A stretch of DNA of 64,000 bases from DATFWC01 sp963777755 (GCA_963777755.1 CAVZSC010000035.1:62001-126000), one strand, 5' to 3'. Shown: positions 16,942 to 24,566, counted from the stretch's first letter. Made by a program: numbers and translations. Notes: a model not told the origin generated them from the sequence alone.

Positions 16942-17894
16942 AAATCTATATCGCGGCACTGTCCAACGTAATCAGCCAGATGAGTCCGCACGGGGCAATA
17001 ATCCGTGCTGCCGAGCCAAAGTGGGTCCTGGAGTCATACCATTACATGAACAACTCGAAGGTCGAGGAGATACGGGAGACGAAACGCAAGGTCTTTCTGG
17101 ATTCCGGCGCCTATTCCATGTTCACGCAGGGCGTCAAGATCGACTTGAAAACTTACGCCAAATTTATCCACCGGCATCACGACATCATCGACGTCGTCGC
17201 CAACCTCGACGCCATTGGGGCGGGACAGGAACAGGTCAACTATGACCGGCAAAAGGCGCTGGAATCCGAGGGCTGCATGGTCTTGCCGGTGCACCATGTC
17301 CGCGATGCCGACAAATGGTTGGAGCGGTACATCGACGAAGGTTACGGATACATCTGCCTGGGGGGCATGGTTCCGGAGACCACACCCTATTTGCGCGAGT
17401 GGCTGGATCACGTCTGGCACCGCTACTTGACCGACAAGGACGGGCGTCCGCGGGTCAAGGTCCACGGTTTCGGGCTCACCGCCACGTCGCTGATGTTCCG
17501 CTACCCGTGGTTTTCCGTGGATTCCACCGCCTGGGTTATGACATCCCAGTTTGGTGGCATCATGCTCGACATGCCGCACGGTGACTTCAAAATCGACTTC
17601 TCCGCCCGGTCGAAAAAGCAGATGGACATTGACTCGTGGCACTACCGGTCGCTGCCCAAGCCCTCCCAGAGGGCGGTGGACGGGCGCCTCGCCGAGCTGG
17701 AGGCCGCCCGGGTCAAGCTGCCGGAGCTGGAGGAGCAGCTGGAAAGCATCCTGGGATATAAACAAGGTTACTATCCCACGGCCTTGGCCGAGTCTTATGG
17801 CTGGCGCGCTCATTCTAACATCCACTATTTCGACCGCATCCAGGAGCGTCGCGTCGATACCTTTAAGCGCAAGCAGGAGACCTTGTTCACATGA
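16938..17894 (+). CDS. tRNA-guanine-transglycosylase-like (DpdA-like) phage protein
   Basis: 318 residues with a TIM-barrel pattern I associate with phage proteins annotated as queuine tRNA-ribosyltransferase-like/DpdA-like. Seen: FLDSGAYS with Asp55 (counterpart of the DSGG(F/Y)Q substrate-binding site), VVANLDAIG with Asp91, YICLGGMVPE, KVHGFGLT, and SVDSTAW near residue 195, a candidate nucleophile Asp. The zinc-binding CxCxxC of bona fide bacterial TGT is absent. Such enzymes exchange guanine for a deazaguanine in DNA or tRNA. No preQ0-pathway gene is nearby, so a base would have to come from the host or helper. Function is inferred from motifs only. Confidence 0.6.
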   Translation: MKIYIAALSNVISQMSPHGAIIRAAEPKWVLESYHYMNNSKVEEIRETKRKVFLDSGAYSMFTQGVKIDLKTYAKFIHRHHDIIDVVANLDAIGAGQEQVNYDRQKALESEGCMVLPVHHVRDADKWLERYIDEGYGYICLGGMVPETTPYLREWLDHVWHRYLTDKDGRPRVKVHGFGLTATSLMFRYPWFSVDSTAWVMTSQFGGIMLDMPHGDFKIDFSARSKKQMDIDSWHYRSLPKPSQRAVDGRLAELEAARVKLPELEEQLESILGYKQGYYPTALAESYGWRAHSNIHYFDRIQERRVDTFKRKQETLFT

Positions 17895-17992
17895 AACAAG
17901 AAAAGCACTGGCTCAGGTCCACCGTGAAATGTGGCGACGCATGGGCCTGGCACACGATCTGTGCGGTGACATGGATGACCCCGCTCTGGTAG
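17891..17992 (+). CDS. 33-residue Trp-rich ORF, ATGA-coupled
   Basis: The ATG overlaps the stop of the transglycosylase-like gene (ATGA). The peptide has six Trp in 33 residues and ends at the hairpin repeat described next. It may be a real micro-protein or simply the translated start of the structured leader before the primase. Weakly supported. Confidence 0.3.
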   Translation: MKQEKHWLRSTVKCGDAWAWHTICAVTWMTPLW

Positions 17993-18038
17993 CGGGGGCC
18001 ACAAAAGGTTGAGCCGCCCGCGCTCTGGTAGCAGGGGC
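17982..18038. repeat. Two near-identical 18-bp repeats in primase leader
   Basis: CGCTCTGGTAGCGGGGGC (17982-17999) and CGCTCTGGTAGCAGGGGC (18021-18038) differ at one base and are 39 bp apart. Each can fold: the first forms CCCCGCT/AGCGGGG, the second sits in a GAGCCGCCC/GGGGCGACTC stem. The surrounding 195 bp up to the primase start hold no other gene. Position and structure recall the P4 immunity leader upstream of its alpha gene, but that is analogy only. Confidence 0.5.
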
Positions 18039-18187
18039 GACTCGTTCAGATCCCGTAGAAGGGGAACTGAGCCCTGGTTGGCTCCAGAACCATACCCCTC
18101 CTTACAGGCTAAGTCTCGGGCTTCTGTCAACGTAGGGGACTCCCAGACCGCTGACGGCGTCGACGCGGACGCGGTGGGACTATAGCT

Positions 18188-20332
18188 ATGGACAACAATT
18201 CGATCACGCCCCTCGACACGGCTCGACAGTATCTGCAACGCGGTTGGAAACCAATCCCAATCCCTGGGGGGATGAAGGGTCCTCGAAGCAACGACTGGCA
18301 GCTCATGCCGGTCACGCCGGAGAACGTCTCCGAGTACTTCAACGGCGCCGCGATGAACATCGGCGTGCAGATGGGACCGGTATCGTCGGGGCTGGCCGAC
18401 GTCGACCTCGACTGCCTGGAATCCCTCCGTCTCGCCGACCATTTCCTGCCGCCGACCAACGCGGTGTTCGGACGGTTCAGCAAACCGTCAAGCCACCGGC
18501 TTTACTATGCCACCGATCCGGAACCCGAACCGGTCATCCAGCTGCGCGGGCTGAACCTGGAGATGCTGGTCGAACTCCGCTTGGGCTGTGGCAACAAGGG
18601 CGCGCAGACCATGTTTCCGGGGTCCATCCATCCCGACAGCGGCGAAGCCGTCGAGTGGGTGAGTGACGGAGAGCCGGCCATCGTACCGTGCACGACGCTG
18701 AAGAAAGCCGTCATTGGAATTGCAGTGGCTTCGCTTTTGGTTCGTCACTATCCAGCCGAGGGCGGTCGTCACCAATATGCCCAGTGCATCGGCGGATTCC
18801 TGGCCAGGACCGGCGGCACCAGTGCGGAGGAGATTGCACGCTTCGTCAGGATCGTGGCCCAGGCGGCCGGTGATAGTGAGGTTGCCGACCGGGCGCGGGC
18901 GGCACGAGACGCGGCCGACGCTTACGCCGAAGGTGACAACGCCTATGGCCTGACCAAGCTGCGGGAGATGCTGGGCGAACCGGTCGCCGATGCCATCGCC
19001 AAGATAATCGGGTATCGGGAAGGCACCGGTGTGGCGCCGGCGTTTTCCGAGGAGGCGCTGGCCCTGGAGTTTGCAACTCGTCACGCCGGTGATCTGCGGT
19101 ACGTCGCGCAATGGGGTAAGTGGTACCGCTGGGATGGCACGCGGTGGACCGAGGACAAGACCCGGCAAATCTTCGATCTGGCCCGTCACGTTTGCCGCGA
19201 GGCCGCGATCAGAGCCAACCGGGCCGCCAAGACCATCGCCAGCGCCAAGACAAGGGCCGCCGTCGTCAGCCTCGGAAGCGAGGACCGTCGACTGGCGGCG
19301 ACCATGGAGCAATGGGACACCAACCCCTGGCTGCTCAATACGCCGGGAGGGATCGTCGACTTACGCACCGGCGCCATGCGGCCGGCGCAGCCGGATGATT
19401 ACATGACGATGATGACGGCAGCGACACCGGGCGGGTCCTGTCCGCTGTGGCACAAGTTCTTGCAGACCGTGACCGGTGGTGACACGAGCCTGCAAAAATA
19501 TTTGCAGGTCGCCAGTGGCTACTCACTGACCGGCTCGACGCGGGAGCAAATTCTTCTGTTCCTCTACGGGACAGGGCAAAACGGCAAAACCGTGTTTATC
19601 CAGACGCTCTCCGACGTGCTCGGCGACTATCACACGACCGCGCCGATGGAGACGTTTGTCGACTCGGTCAACGAACGCCACCCGACCGACCTCGCCGGAC
19701 TGCGGGGCGCGCGGCTGGTCACCGCCGCCGAGACCGAACAGGGTCGGCGGTGGGCGGAGTCCAAGATCAAGACTCTGACCGGTGGCGACAAAATCACGGC
19801 ACGGTTCATGCGGCAGGACTTTTTTACTTACGTCCCGCAGTTCACCCTGATGGTGTACGGCAATCACAAACCGGGTTTGAAGTCGGTGGACGATGCCATC
19901 CGCCGACGCATCAAACTAATTCCGTTCGCGGTCAAAATTCCGGAGGCAGACCGCGATAAAGAATTGCCGGAAAAATTAAAGCTGGAATGGCCTGGCATCC
20001 TGGCGTGGATGATTGAGGGTTGCCTGATGTGGCAACGCCAGGGACTGGCAACACCTTCCGCGGTGGAGGTCGCCACGCAAAATTACATCGCCGCCGAGGA
20101 TGCCATTGGCCGGTGGATTGACGAGTGTTGCACGCTGGACCCTGGGTATGAAGCCGTCGCCCGACTGTTCGGTTCCTGGTCGGCCTGGGCGACGCGCTAC
20201 GGCGAGTTTGTCGGGTCGTCCAAGCGGTTTTCACAGATGCTGATGGACCGCGGCTTTGAGCCGAGAAGAGACCGTCACGGGAACGGGTTCGTTGGTCTGA
20301 AGGTGGCGGTGGTGGAGCCACCGCCGTTTTGA
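18188..20332 (+). CDS. Satellite primase-helicase (PrimPol + D5/P4-alpha helicase)
   Basis: 714 residues. The N-terminal bifunctional primase/polymerase domain (about 1-190) has the metal-binding DVDLD (Asp71, Asp73). A linker is followed by a D5_N/DUF5906 module and an SF3-type helicase with Walker A GTGQNGKT (about 461) and a downstream acidic segment (VTAAETEQGRRWAE) and arginine-rich sensor region (DDAIRRRIKLIPF). This is the replication initiator of P4-like satellites and plasmid-like prophages: it opens the origin, unwinds and primes. The large inverted repeat just after its stop is a candidate origin. Confidence 0.9.
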   Translation: MDNNSITPLDTARQYLQRGWKPIPIPGGMKGPRSNDWQLMPVTPENVSEYFNGAAMNIGVQMGPVSSGLADVDLDCLESLRLADHFLPPTNAVFGRFSKPSSHRLYYATDPEPEPVIQLRGLNLEMLVELRLGCGNKGAQTMFPGSIHPDSGEAVEWVSDGEPAIVPCTTLKKAVIGIAVASLLVRHYPAEGGRHQYAQCIGGFLARTGGTSAEEIARFVRIVAQAAGDSEVADRARAARDAADAYAEGDNAYGLTKLREMLGEPVADAIAKIIGYREGTGVAPAFSEEALALEFATRHAGDLRYVAQWGKWYRWDGTRWTEDKTRQIFDLARHVCREAAIRANRAAKTIASAKTRAAVVSLGSEDRRLAATMEQWDTNPWLLNTPGGIVDLRTGAMRPAQPDDYMTMMTAATPGGSCPLWHKFLQTVTGGDTSLQKYLQVASGYSLTGSTREQILLFLYGTGQNGKTVFIQTLSDVLGDYHTTAPMETFVDSVNERHPTDLAGLRGARLVTAAETEQGRRWAESKIKTLTGGDKITARFMRQDFFTYVPQFTLMVYGNHKPGLKSVDDAIRRRIKLIPFAVKIPEADRDKELPEKLKLEWPGILAWMIEGCLMWQRQGLATPSAVEVATQNYIAAEDAIGRWIDECCTLDPGYEAVARLFGSWSAWATRYGEFVGSSKRFSQMLMDRGFEPRRDRHGNGFVGLKVAVVEPPPF

Positions 20333-20337
20333 TAATG

Positions 20338-20443
20338 TGTGGAGGATGTGGAAGGTCCTTTATTATAGACCGTATAGACTTTGGGGCCTCGACGTCTGAA
20401 ACACTATACGGACTATAATAGGACATCCTCCACATCCTCCACA
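20338..20443. repeat. 40-bp-arm inverted repeat, candidate replication origin
   Basis: The left arm (20338-20377, starting TGTGGAGGATGTGGA and ending CCGTATAG) is matched by the inverse of the right arm (20404-20443) with only a few mismatches or one-base slips, around a 26-bp centre. The arms contain repeated GGATGTGG units and an AT-rich TTATTATAG segment. It begins five bases after the primase-helicase stop. An origin or cis site bound by that protein is the natural hypothesis; a bidirectional terminator is the alternative. Confidence 0.7.
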
Positions 20444-20541
20444 CCGACCGTGTCCGGGTAGCCCAACCCCTTGGGCGGACGGGCCAGACTTGGCGGATTG
20501 TGCCTCCGCTATAGTAGCGGACGTTCTGGCCCATAACGGCT

Positions 20542-20826
20542 GTGAATCCCCTAAGCCCGCCCGGTATCCTTTTGATCCTGCCCCTGTTGGTGCCGCTAAT
20601 TGTGGCGGGTACCCGACGGAGGGACGGCCAATCAGTCCTGGCAAAGCCCGTAGGCACGTCCGACCACCCGACCCTGCCACCCCCGACTCCGGTGCGGTTC
20701 CAGCGCACGGAGCCCCGTCCTCTGCGCGACGGTGACCCGTCCTGGGCGACCCGGCTGGGTGCCGATGGCGACGGCTGGTCTGAGCCGAAAGGCTCGCTTG
20801 TGAACTCTCATGACGACGGTGATTAG
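20542..20826 (+). CDS. Doubtful ORF with one membrane segment
   Basis: 94 codons from GTG 20542: a hydrophobic stretch (ILLILPLLVPLIVAG) then Pro/Arg-rich sequence. No ribosome site is visible and the composition after residue 25 is unconvincing. Listed because it is the only plausible gene in the 515-bp gap between the primase and the next clear gene; otherwise that gap holds only the inverted repeat. Confidence 0.2.
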   Translation: MNPLSPPGILLILPLLVPLIVAGTRRRDGQSVLAKPVGTSDHPTLPPPTPVRFQRTEPRPLRDGDPSWATRLGADGDGWSEPKGSLVNSHDDGD

Positions 20827-20847
20827 TCTCCGACAACGGAGCCACCA

Positions 20848-21102
20848 ATGACCTTTTCTTTGTTGTTGACCGACGCGACCGTCTACACCCAGGACGACCT
20901 CAACCAGATCGTCCGCGAGCAGTTGGCCGACATGGAGTTTTCCCAGGCCGACAGTCTCCGCACCGCCGTCGAGTATAGCCCTTACGTCATGACCCCGGCC
21001 GAGTGGGTCAAAGCCTGTACCGCCAATGGCGTCCGGGAAAACACCGCCCGCAACCGCTACTCCGAGGTCCGTCGCATCCAGCGCCAGGCCGGTGAAATCT
21101 AA
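20848..21102 (+). CDS. Small satellite protein coupled to serine recombinase
   Basis: 84 residues starting MTFSLLLTDATVYTQDDL. The ATG follows GGAG, and the TAA overlaps the recombinase ATG by one base, so the two are cotranslated. The C-terminal part (MTPAEWVKACTANGVRENTARNRYSEVRRIQRQ) could form a helix-turn-helix. It may assist or regulate the recombinase. Family not recognised. Confidence 0.6.
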   Translation: MTFSLLLTDATVYTQDDLNQIVREQLADMEFSQADSLRTAVEYSPYVMTPAEWVKACTANGVRENTARNRYSEVRRIQRQAGEI

Positions 21103-21782
21103 TGGTCCGGCATCACGGCAAATTCGTTTCCTACCTTCGCGTCAGCACCAAGCGACAGGGCGAATCCGGCCTCGGGCTGGAGGCCCAGCGGGCAGCGGTC
21201 GAGGGCTTCCTGAACGGCGGGCGCTGGCGGCTGGTCGAGGAGCACGTCGAGGTCGAGTCCGGCAAGGACGACCGCAACCGTCCGGCACTGCACCGGGCGC
21301 TGGAAGCCTGCAAGGTCTACGGTGCGACGCTGGTCATTGCCAAGCTCGACCGTCTCTCCCGTGACGCCCACTTCCTCCTCGGGCTACAGAAGGCCAACGT
21401 CAAGTTCGTCGCGGCCGACATGCCGGAAGCCAACGAGATGGTGGTCGGGATGATGGCGCTGGTGGCCCAGGCCGAGCGGCGCATGATTTCCGAGCGCACC
21501 AAGGCCGCCTTGGCTGTGGCCAAGGCTCGCGGCAAACGTCTCGGGAAGCCGAAAGGGCACAAGATTCCGTCCGACCTGACGACGCGGGCGCGTGGCTCGG
21601 CGACCAACGCAGCCAATGCACAGGTCTTCGCCGAGCGTCTGCGTCCTGTGCTCGACGAGCTCGACGGACTGTCAGCCAATGCCGCCGCCCAGGAGCTTGA
21701 CCGCCGTGGCTATGCGACCGCCCGCGGTGGCAAGTGGACCGCCCACTCGGTCATCAACGTCCGCGCCCGGCTGAAGGATTGA
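21102..21782 (+). CDS. Serine recombinase (resolvase/invertase family)
   Basis: 226 residues. The N-terminal catalytic domain has YLRVSTKRQ with the nucleophile Ser near residue 12, the arginine-bearing segments KDDRNRPALHRAL and AKLDRLSRDAHFL, and the long E-helix AQAERRMISERTKAALA. A short C-terminal DNA-binding helix-turn-helix follows (ANAAAQELDRRGYATARGGKW). The size fits a resolvase/DNA invertase rather than a large integrase. In this element it could resolve multimers, invert a segment or substitute for the broken integrase. Confidence 0.9.
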   Translation: MVRHHGKFVSYLRVSTKRQGESGLGLEAQRAAVEGFLNGGRWRLVEEHVEVESGKDDRNRPALHRALEACKVYGATLVIAKLDRLSRDAHFLLGLQKANVKFVAADMPEANEMVVGMMALVAQAERRMISERTKAALAVAKARGKRLGKPKGHKIPSDLTTRARGSATNAANAQVFAERLRPVLDELDGLSANAAAQELDRRGYATARGGKWTAHSVINVRARLKD

Positions 21783-21907
21783 ACGGGCAGATAGGCGTTT
21801 AGTTGGCACCCGATCACAAGCCTTTGGCAGGATCTGACGAGACGGCGCGTCGGACAGCGTGACATATACGACCCATCGGCATCCCAAACCCCACAGGCGC
21901 CACGACC

Positions 21908-22198
21908 ATGACCGACGAAGTCGCCGCACTGCAGGCCGAACGCGACGCCCTCCGCGCCCTGCTTGCCAAGGCGCGCCACCATAAAAAGCCCTACGAGGAG
22001 ATGACCACCGAGGAGTACCGCGGAGCCCTCGACAAACTCGGCCTTTCGATTGTCGGCTCGGCCGAACACCTCGGCCTGTCGCGCCGCCAGTCGCAACGCT
22101 ACGCCAACGGAGCGACACCCGTCGCCGATCCGGTCGCGAAGCTTCTCCGTCTCGCCATCCGAATCGGCCTCACCGCCAACGATCTCAAGGCCATCTGA
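21908..22198 (+). CDS. Small helix-turn-helix protein
   Basis: 96 residues: an N-terminal coiled-coil-prone helix (EVAALQAERDALRALLAKA) followed by a Cro/CopG-like helix-turn-helix (LSIVGSAEHLGLSRRQSQRYANG). The segment after it (VADPVAKLLRLAIRIGL) looks like a dimerisation helix. A DNA-binding regulator of the downstream small-gene run is plausible. It is immediately followed by the DUF6011-type frame. Confidence 0.65.
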   Translation: MTDEVAALQAERDALRALLAKARHHKKPYEEMTTEEYRGALDKLGLSIVGSAEHLGLSRRQSQRYANGATPVADPVAKLLRLAIRIGLTANDLKAI

Positions 22199-22199
22199 T

Positions 22200-22304
22200 C
22201 TGACGCGCACCGGCGAGTGTGCGGTGTGTGCCCGTGGTCTCACCGACCCGGAGTCGGTCGCCCGCGGGATCGGACCGATCTGCGCCGCACGGTTCGGCTG
22301 GTAA
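22200..22304 (+). CDS. DUF6011-type zinc-knuckle peptide, start unclear
   Basis: The frame reads GECAVCARGLTDPESVARGIGPICAARFGW, the DUF6011 signature with a CxxC and a third Cys. No ATG, GTG or TTG precedes it outside the helix-turn-helix gene, which ends at TGA 22196-22198. Either it starts at a rare CTG (22200), is translated from a start inside the upstream gene (22050), or is fused to that gene by frameshifting. The 34-residue core is convincing; its start is not. Confidence 0.45.
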   Translation: MTRTGECAVCARGLTDPESVARGIGPICAARFGW

Positions 22305-22311
22305 CCGCAAC

Positions 22312-22333
22312 GGGGGAGGGGCGACCCTCCCCC
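22312..22333 (+). promoter_or_regulatory. GC hairpin with GCGA tetraloop before small ORF
   Basis: Perfect 9-bp stem GGGGGAGGG/CCCTCCCCC closing a GNRA-type GCGA loop, ending 17 bases before the next start codon. No T-run follows, so it is more likely an mRNA-stability or translation-control hairpin than a terminator. Confidence 0.45.
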
Positions 22334-22350
22334 ACACCTGGAGAACGACA

Positions 22351-22515
22351 ATGCGTGTAAATAAGGCTCTCGCCGTACAGCGGCTCACCAATGCCGGTTA
22401 TCCGAATGTAGCGGAAACCCTGCATAATTTCCGCAACAAGATCGGTAATAACTGGGGCTGGGACGGTTGGTTCCGCGGTCAGTTTCCCCAGTTCGTTCAC
22501 ATAGTTTGGAGCTGA
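22351..22515 (+). CDS. 54-residue hypothetical protein
   Basis: Begins MRVNKALAVQRLTNAGYPN with the ribosome site CTGGAGAA, seen again before 22676 and 33896, so these look like native satellite genes. The C-terminus is Trp/Phe-rich (NNWGWDGWFRGQF). No membrane helix and no known family. Confidence 0.5.
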   Translation: MRVNKALAVQRLTNAGYPNVAETLHNFRNKIGNNWGWDGWFRGQFPQFVHIVWS

Positions 22516-22517
22516 CC

Positions 22518-22673
22518 GTGAACAAAATACTAATCGGCAAGGCAACTCGCGGGGATGCCCTCACTTGGCTTATTTGGGCGCCAATATGCTTGCCACTGGC
22601 CATCTTACTTATGATCGCAGACATACGCGGTTATCGACCGAAATCTGTGTTGACTCGCCGACCTGGAGAATGA
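22518..22673 (+). CDS. 51-residue membrane protein
   Basis: GTG start three bases after the previous stop. One strong membrane helix (ALTWLIWAPICLPLAILLMIADI) with basic flanks. Tightly packed between two other small genes, it is probably cotranscribed with them. Function unknown. Confidence 0.5.
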   Translation: MNKILIGKATRGDALTWLIWAPICLPLAILLMIADIRGYRPKSVLTRRPGE

Positions 22674-22675
22674 CC

Positions 22676-22945
22676 ATGAAACGCAATACCGCGCTGACTC
22701 TCCTGGCCTGGGCCGTCACCTTGACGGTGGCCAATGGCAGCAACTCTATCAATTCCATTCTCTACCGCGTGGCCAGGGAGCTGGCCTTCGAGTATCGTCG
22801 CCCGGATGTATCCCTGACCTTGCAGGCAATTAATGACGTGGAGACCATCGCTTTTTGGCTGGTCTTTGCTTTCCTTACCGCCGTATCCATATTCCTCGGC
22901 AAGGTCTTCGTCGCCATCTGGGGGAGTAAGGCGGTGACGTCATGA
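22676..22945 (+). CDS. 89-residue two-helix membrane protein
   Basis: Starts MKRNTALTLLAWAVTLTVANGS, a signal-anchor-like helix, and ends with a second helix (IAFWLVFAFLTAVSIFLGKVFVAIW); the polar segment between would face the periplasm. The CTGGAGAA ribosome site precedes the ATG and the TGA overlaps the next start (ATGA). Unknown family. Confidence 0.55.
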   Translation: MKRNTALTLLAWAVTLTVANGSNSINSILYRVARELAFEYRRPDVSLTLQAINDVETIAFWLVFAFLTAVSIFLGKVFVAIWGSKAVTS

Positions 22946-23220
22946 CTACCGTCGACCACGCCCCGGACCAAAAGCCCAGCCGTGCCCCGTGGTGGGTTTA
23001 CGTCATCGGCTTTGTGGCCATGACCCCGTTGGCCCTGCCGACACTGGTCGCGTTCTGGCGCCGTCACCACCAGCGTTGGGCCATCCTTATCCTCAACACC
23101 GTTGGTGCCACTACCTTTAATTACGGCTTCGCCGACGAGGAAGATGTCTTAATGCTGATCGGATTCGGCATCTGCCTCGCAGCACTCGTCTGGAGTGCCA
23201 CGGCTGTGAAGGGGCGCTGA
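22942..23220 (+). CDS. Superinfection-immunity-like membrane protein
   Basis: 92 residues with two membrane helices. The segment LPTLVAFWRRHHQRWAILILN resembles the (P/L)PTxxAFxRxHxNxxAIxxLN signature of the T4 Imm-type superinfection-immunity family, and the C-terminus (ICLAALVWSATAV) matches the second helix of that family. Such proteins block DNA entry of related phages. The central WTxIGW motif is replaced by NTVGATTFNYGF, so the call is tentative. Coupled to the previous gene by ATGA. Confidence 0.45.
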   Translation: MTTVDHAPDQKPSRAPWWVYVIGFVAMTPLALPTLVAFWRRHHQRWAILILNTVGATTFNYGFADEEDVLMLIGFGICLAALVWSATAVKGR

Positions 23221-23261
23221 CAACGCCCTACCCTTTCAACCCTGACAACGGAGTAACGACA

Positions 23262-23549
23262 ATGACCAAGACCATCCTTCTCGCCACCGCCGCCTTGCTC
23301 GTCATGGTGCCGGCCGCCAACGCCGCGTGCAACGTGCGGATGGCACAATACGAGGCCCTCAAAACGGGCATGACCATCGCCCAGGCCAACGCCGCCGTCG
23401 GCTGTGACGCCAAGGAAGTGAACCGCGCGGCAATCGGCTCCTTCGAGACGGTGGGCTACACCTGGGATGGACCGGAATTCAGCTCCCTCATCGCCACGTT
23501 CAACAATGGCCGGCTCGCCATGAAGATGCAAATGGGCCTGAAGAAGTAA
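23262..23549 (+). CDS. Secreted DUF3862/BLIP-fold-like small protein
   Basis: 95 residues. A signal peptide (MTKTILLATAALLVMVPAANA) is followed by QYEALKTGMTIAQANAAVGC ... YTWDGPEFSSLIATFNNGRLAMKMQMGL. The KTGM-x-xxQ(A/V)xxxxG and late FxNG(R/K)(L/V)xxKxQxGL pattern is that of the SmpA/DUF3862/BLIP-like fold. No lipobox Cys, so it is soluble in the periplasm. The next gene shares almost the same first eight residues (MTKTILLA), suggesting duplicated signal sequences. Confidence 0.6.
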   Translation: MTKTILLATAALLVMVPAANAACNVRMAQYEALKTGMTIAQANAAVGCDAKEVNRAAIGSFETVGYTWDGPEFSSLIATFNNGRLAMKMQMGLKK

Positions 23550-23578
23550 GCCGCCCCCCCAACCCGAGGACCAAGACA

Positions 23579-24073
23579 ATGACCAAGACTATCCTACTCG
23601 CCGCCACCTGCGGCCTTGTCCTGATGGGCTCCGCCCAGGCTGGCCCGGAGCTGTTCAACAAGAACACTACCACCAATCAAAAGGTGGCAGCCTACAACCA
23701 AGGTTATGCTACGGCGGCGGTTGACGATGTCTGCCACCACCACACCGGGCCGTTTTTGAAAGTTCTCGACGAGGCCGTTCGGCAGGGTATCAGCAACGAC
23801 TACATCAATAACCCAAAGCTGGAAGCCCATTGGCAAAGGGGGCACGACGATGCCTATGCGCAAGGCATGGCGGCCCTTGATCGCGAGGATGGTCTGGCCA
23901 TCGATGCCATTTGCTCAAAGGCTCAGAAGCTGCCGCTGATGAAGGGCCTGTTCAAGTGGCTGGATGACGCCCCGTTCCGTGGCTACGCCGAGATCTGCCG
24001 TAAGGACCCCATCTATTATATGTGTCCCCACTCGAGGCGGATGATCGAGCAGATTAAGCGCGATTTGAGATAG
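23579..24073 (+). CDS. Secreted satellite protein of unknown function
   Basis: 164 residues with a signal peptide ending at AQAG (about 21). The mature part is rich in His, Cys and Tyr (VDDVCHHHTGPF, YYMCPHSRR) with four or more cysteines that could pair in the periplasm. The internal segment AHWQRGHDDAYAQGMAAL is helical. No family recognised. It follows the DUF3862-like gene by 29 bp. Confidence 0.5.
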   Translation: MTKTILLAATCGLVLMGSAQAGPELFNKNTTTNQKVAAYNQGYATAAVDDVCHHHTGPFLKVLDEAVRQGISNDYINNPKLEAHWQRGHDDAYAQGMAALDREDGLAIDAICSKAQKLPLMKGLFKWLDDAPFRGYAEICRKDPIYYMCPHSRRMIEQIKRDLR

Positions 24074-24094
24074 TTTTCACAAGGTGGCGGTGCC

Positions 24095-24295
24095 ATGACC
24101 CCTTTCCATATCGATATAGACGCGCAGACCTTCTTTTTTGTCGCGGGTCTCTCGTATGTCATTGGTCTGTTTTTAGCCGGCACGTTGGCAGTGGCTGTCA
24201 ATAGACCATTCTTTGGGTGGGTGGCGAAAGCTTTCGTGCTGTCGCCAATCGTGGTTCTAATCATGCTTCTTGTCATCGCGTGGGACGAGAGATAA
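24095..24295 (+). CDS. 66-residue two-helix membrane protein
   Basis: Helices FFFVAGLSYVIGLFLAGTLAVAV and FVLSPIVVLIMLLVIAW with a short loop between. The ATG follows AAGGTGGCGG. Part of the run of small envelope genes; a holin-like or immunity role is possible but nothing in the sequence decides it. Confidence 0.5.
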   Translation: MTPFHIDIDAQTFFFVAGLSYVIGLFLAGTLAVAVNRPFFGWVAKAFVLSPIVVLIMLLVIAWDER

Positions 24296-24332
24296 AGCTC
24301 CAGCAGCGCAAGCCGCGTAAGAAGGCCAAGCG

Positions 24333-24566
24333 ATGACACAGAAACGCAATTTCTATTGTGATTTTCAGGGCGATCAATGCGACGATCCGCGCTGCAAGAA
24401 AGGCCGGTGCTGGCCTCGGCTGGAGGCGCTTTTACCGGATGTCATCAAAACCGTGCTGGAAAAGGAGGGCCGGCATCCGACCAAGCAGGACATTGCGAAA
24501 TTGTGCGACGATCAACAGTTCGTCGCCAGACTGCTGAAGAGCTTCATTGAAGGTGACAACCAATGA
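24333..24566 (+). CDS. 77-residue Cys-rich N-terminal protein
   Basis: Four cysteines in the first 26 residues (FYCDFQGDQCDDPRCKKGRCW) could bind zinc. The rest is helical and charged (DVIKTVLEKEGRHPTKQDIAKLC). The TGA overlaps the next ATG (ATGA). Probably cytosolic; family not recognised. Confidence 0.5.
   Translation: MTQKRNFYCDFQGDQCDDPRCKKGRCWPRLEALLPDVIKTVLEKEGRHPTKQDIAKLCDDQQFVARLLKSFIEGDNQ

Noticed and set aside
17993..18100. tRNA-like sequence in the primase leader
   Set aside because: CTCTGGTAGC resembles a D-arm, but no acceptor, anticodon and T-arm set could be assembled on either strand.
20363..20848. Minus-strand frame across the inverted repeat
   Set aside because: Would read through both arms of the inverted repeat, has no ribosome site, and opposes all satellite genes around it.
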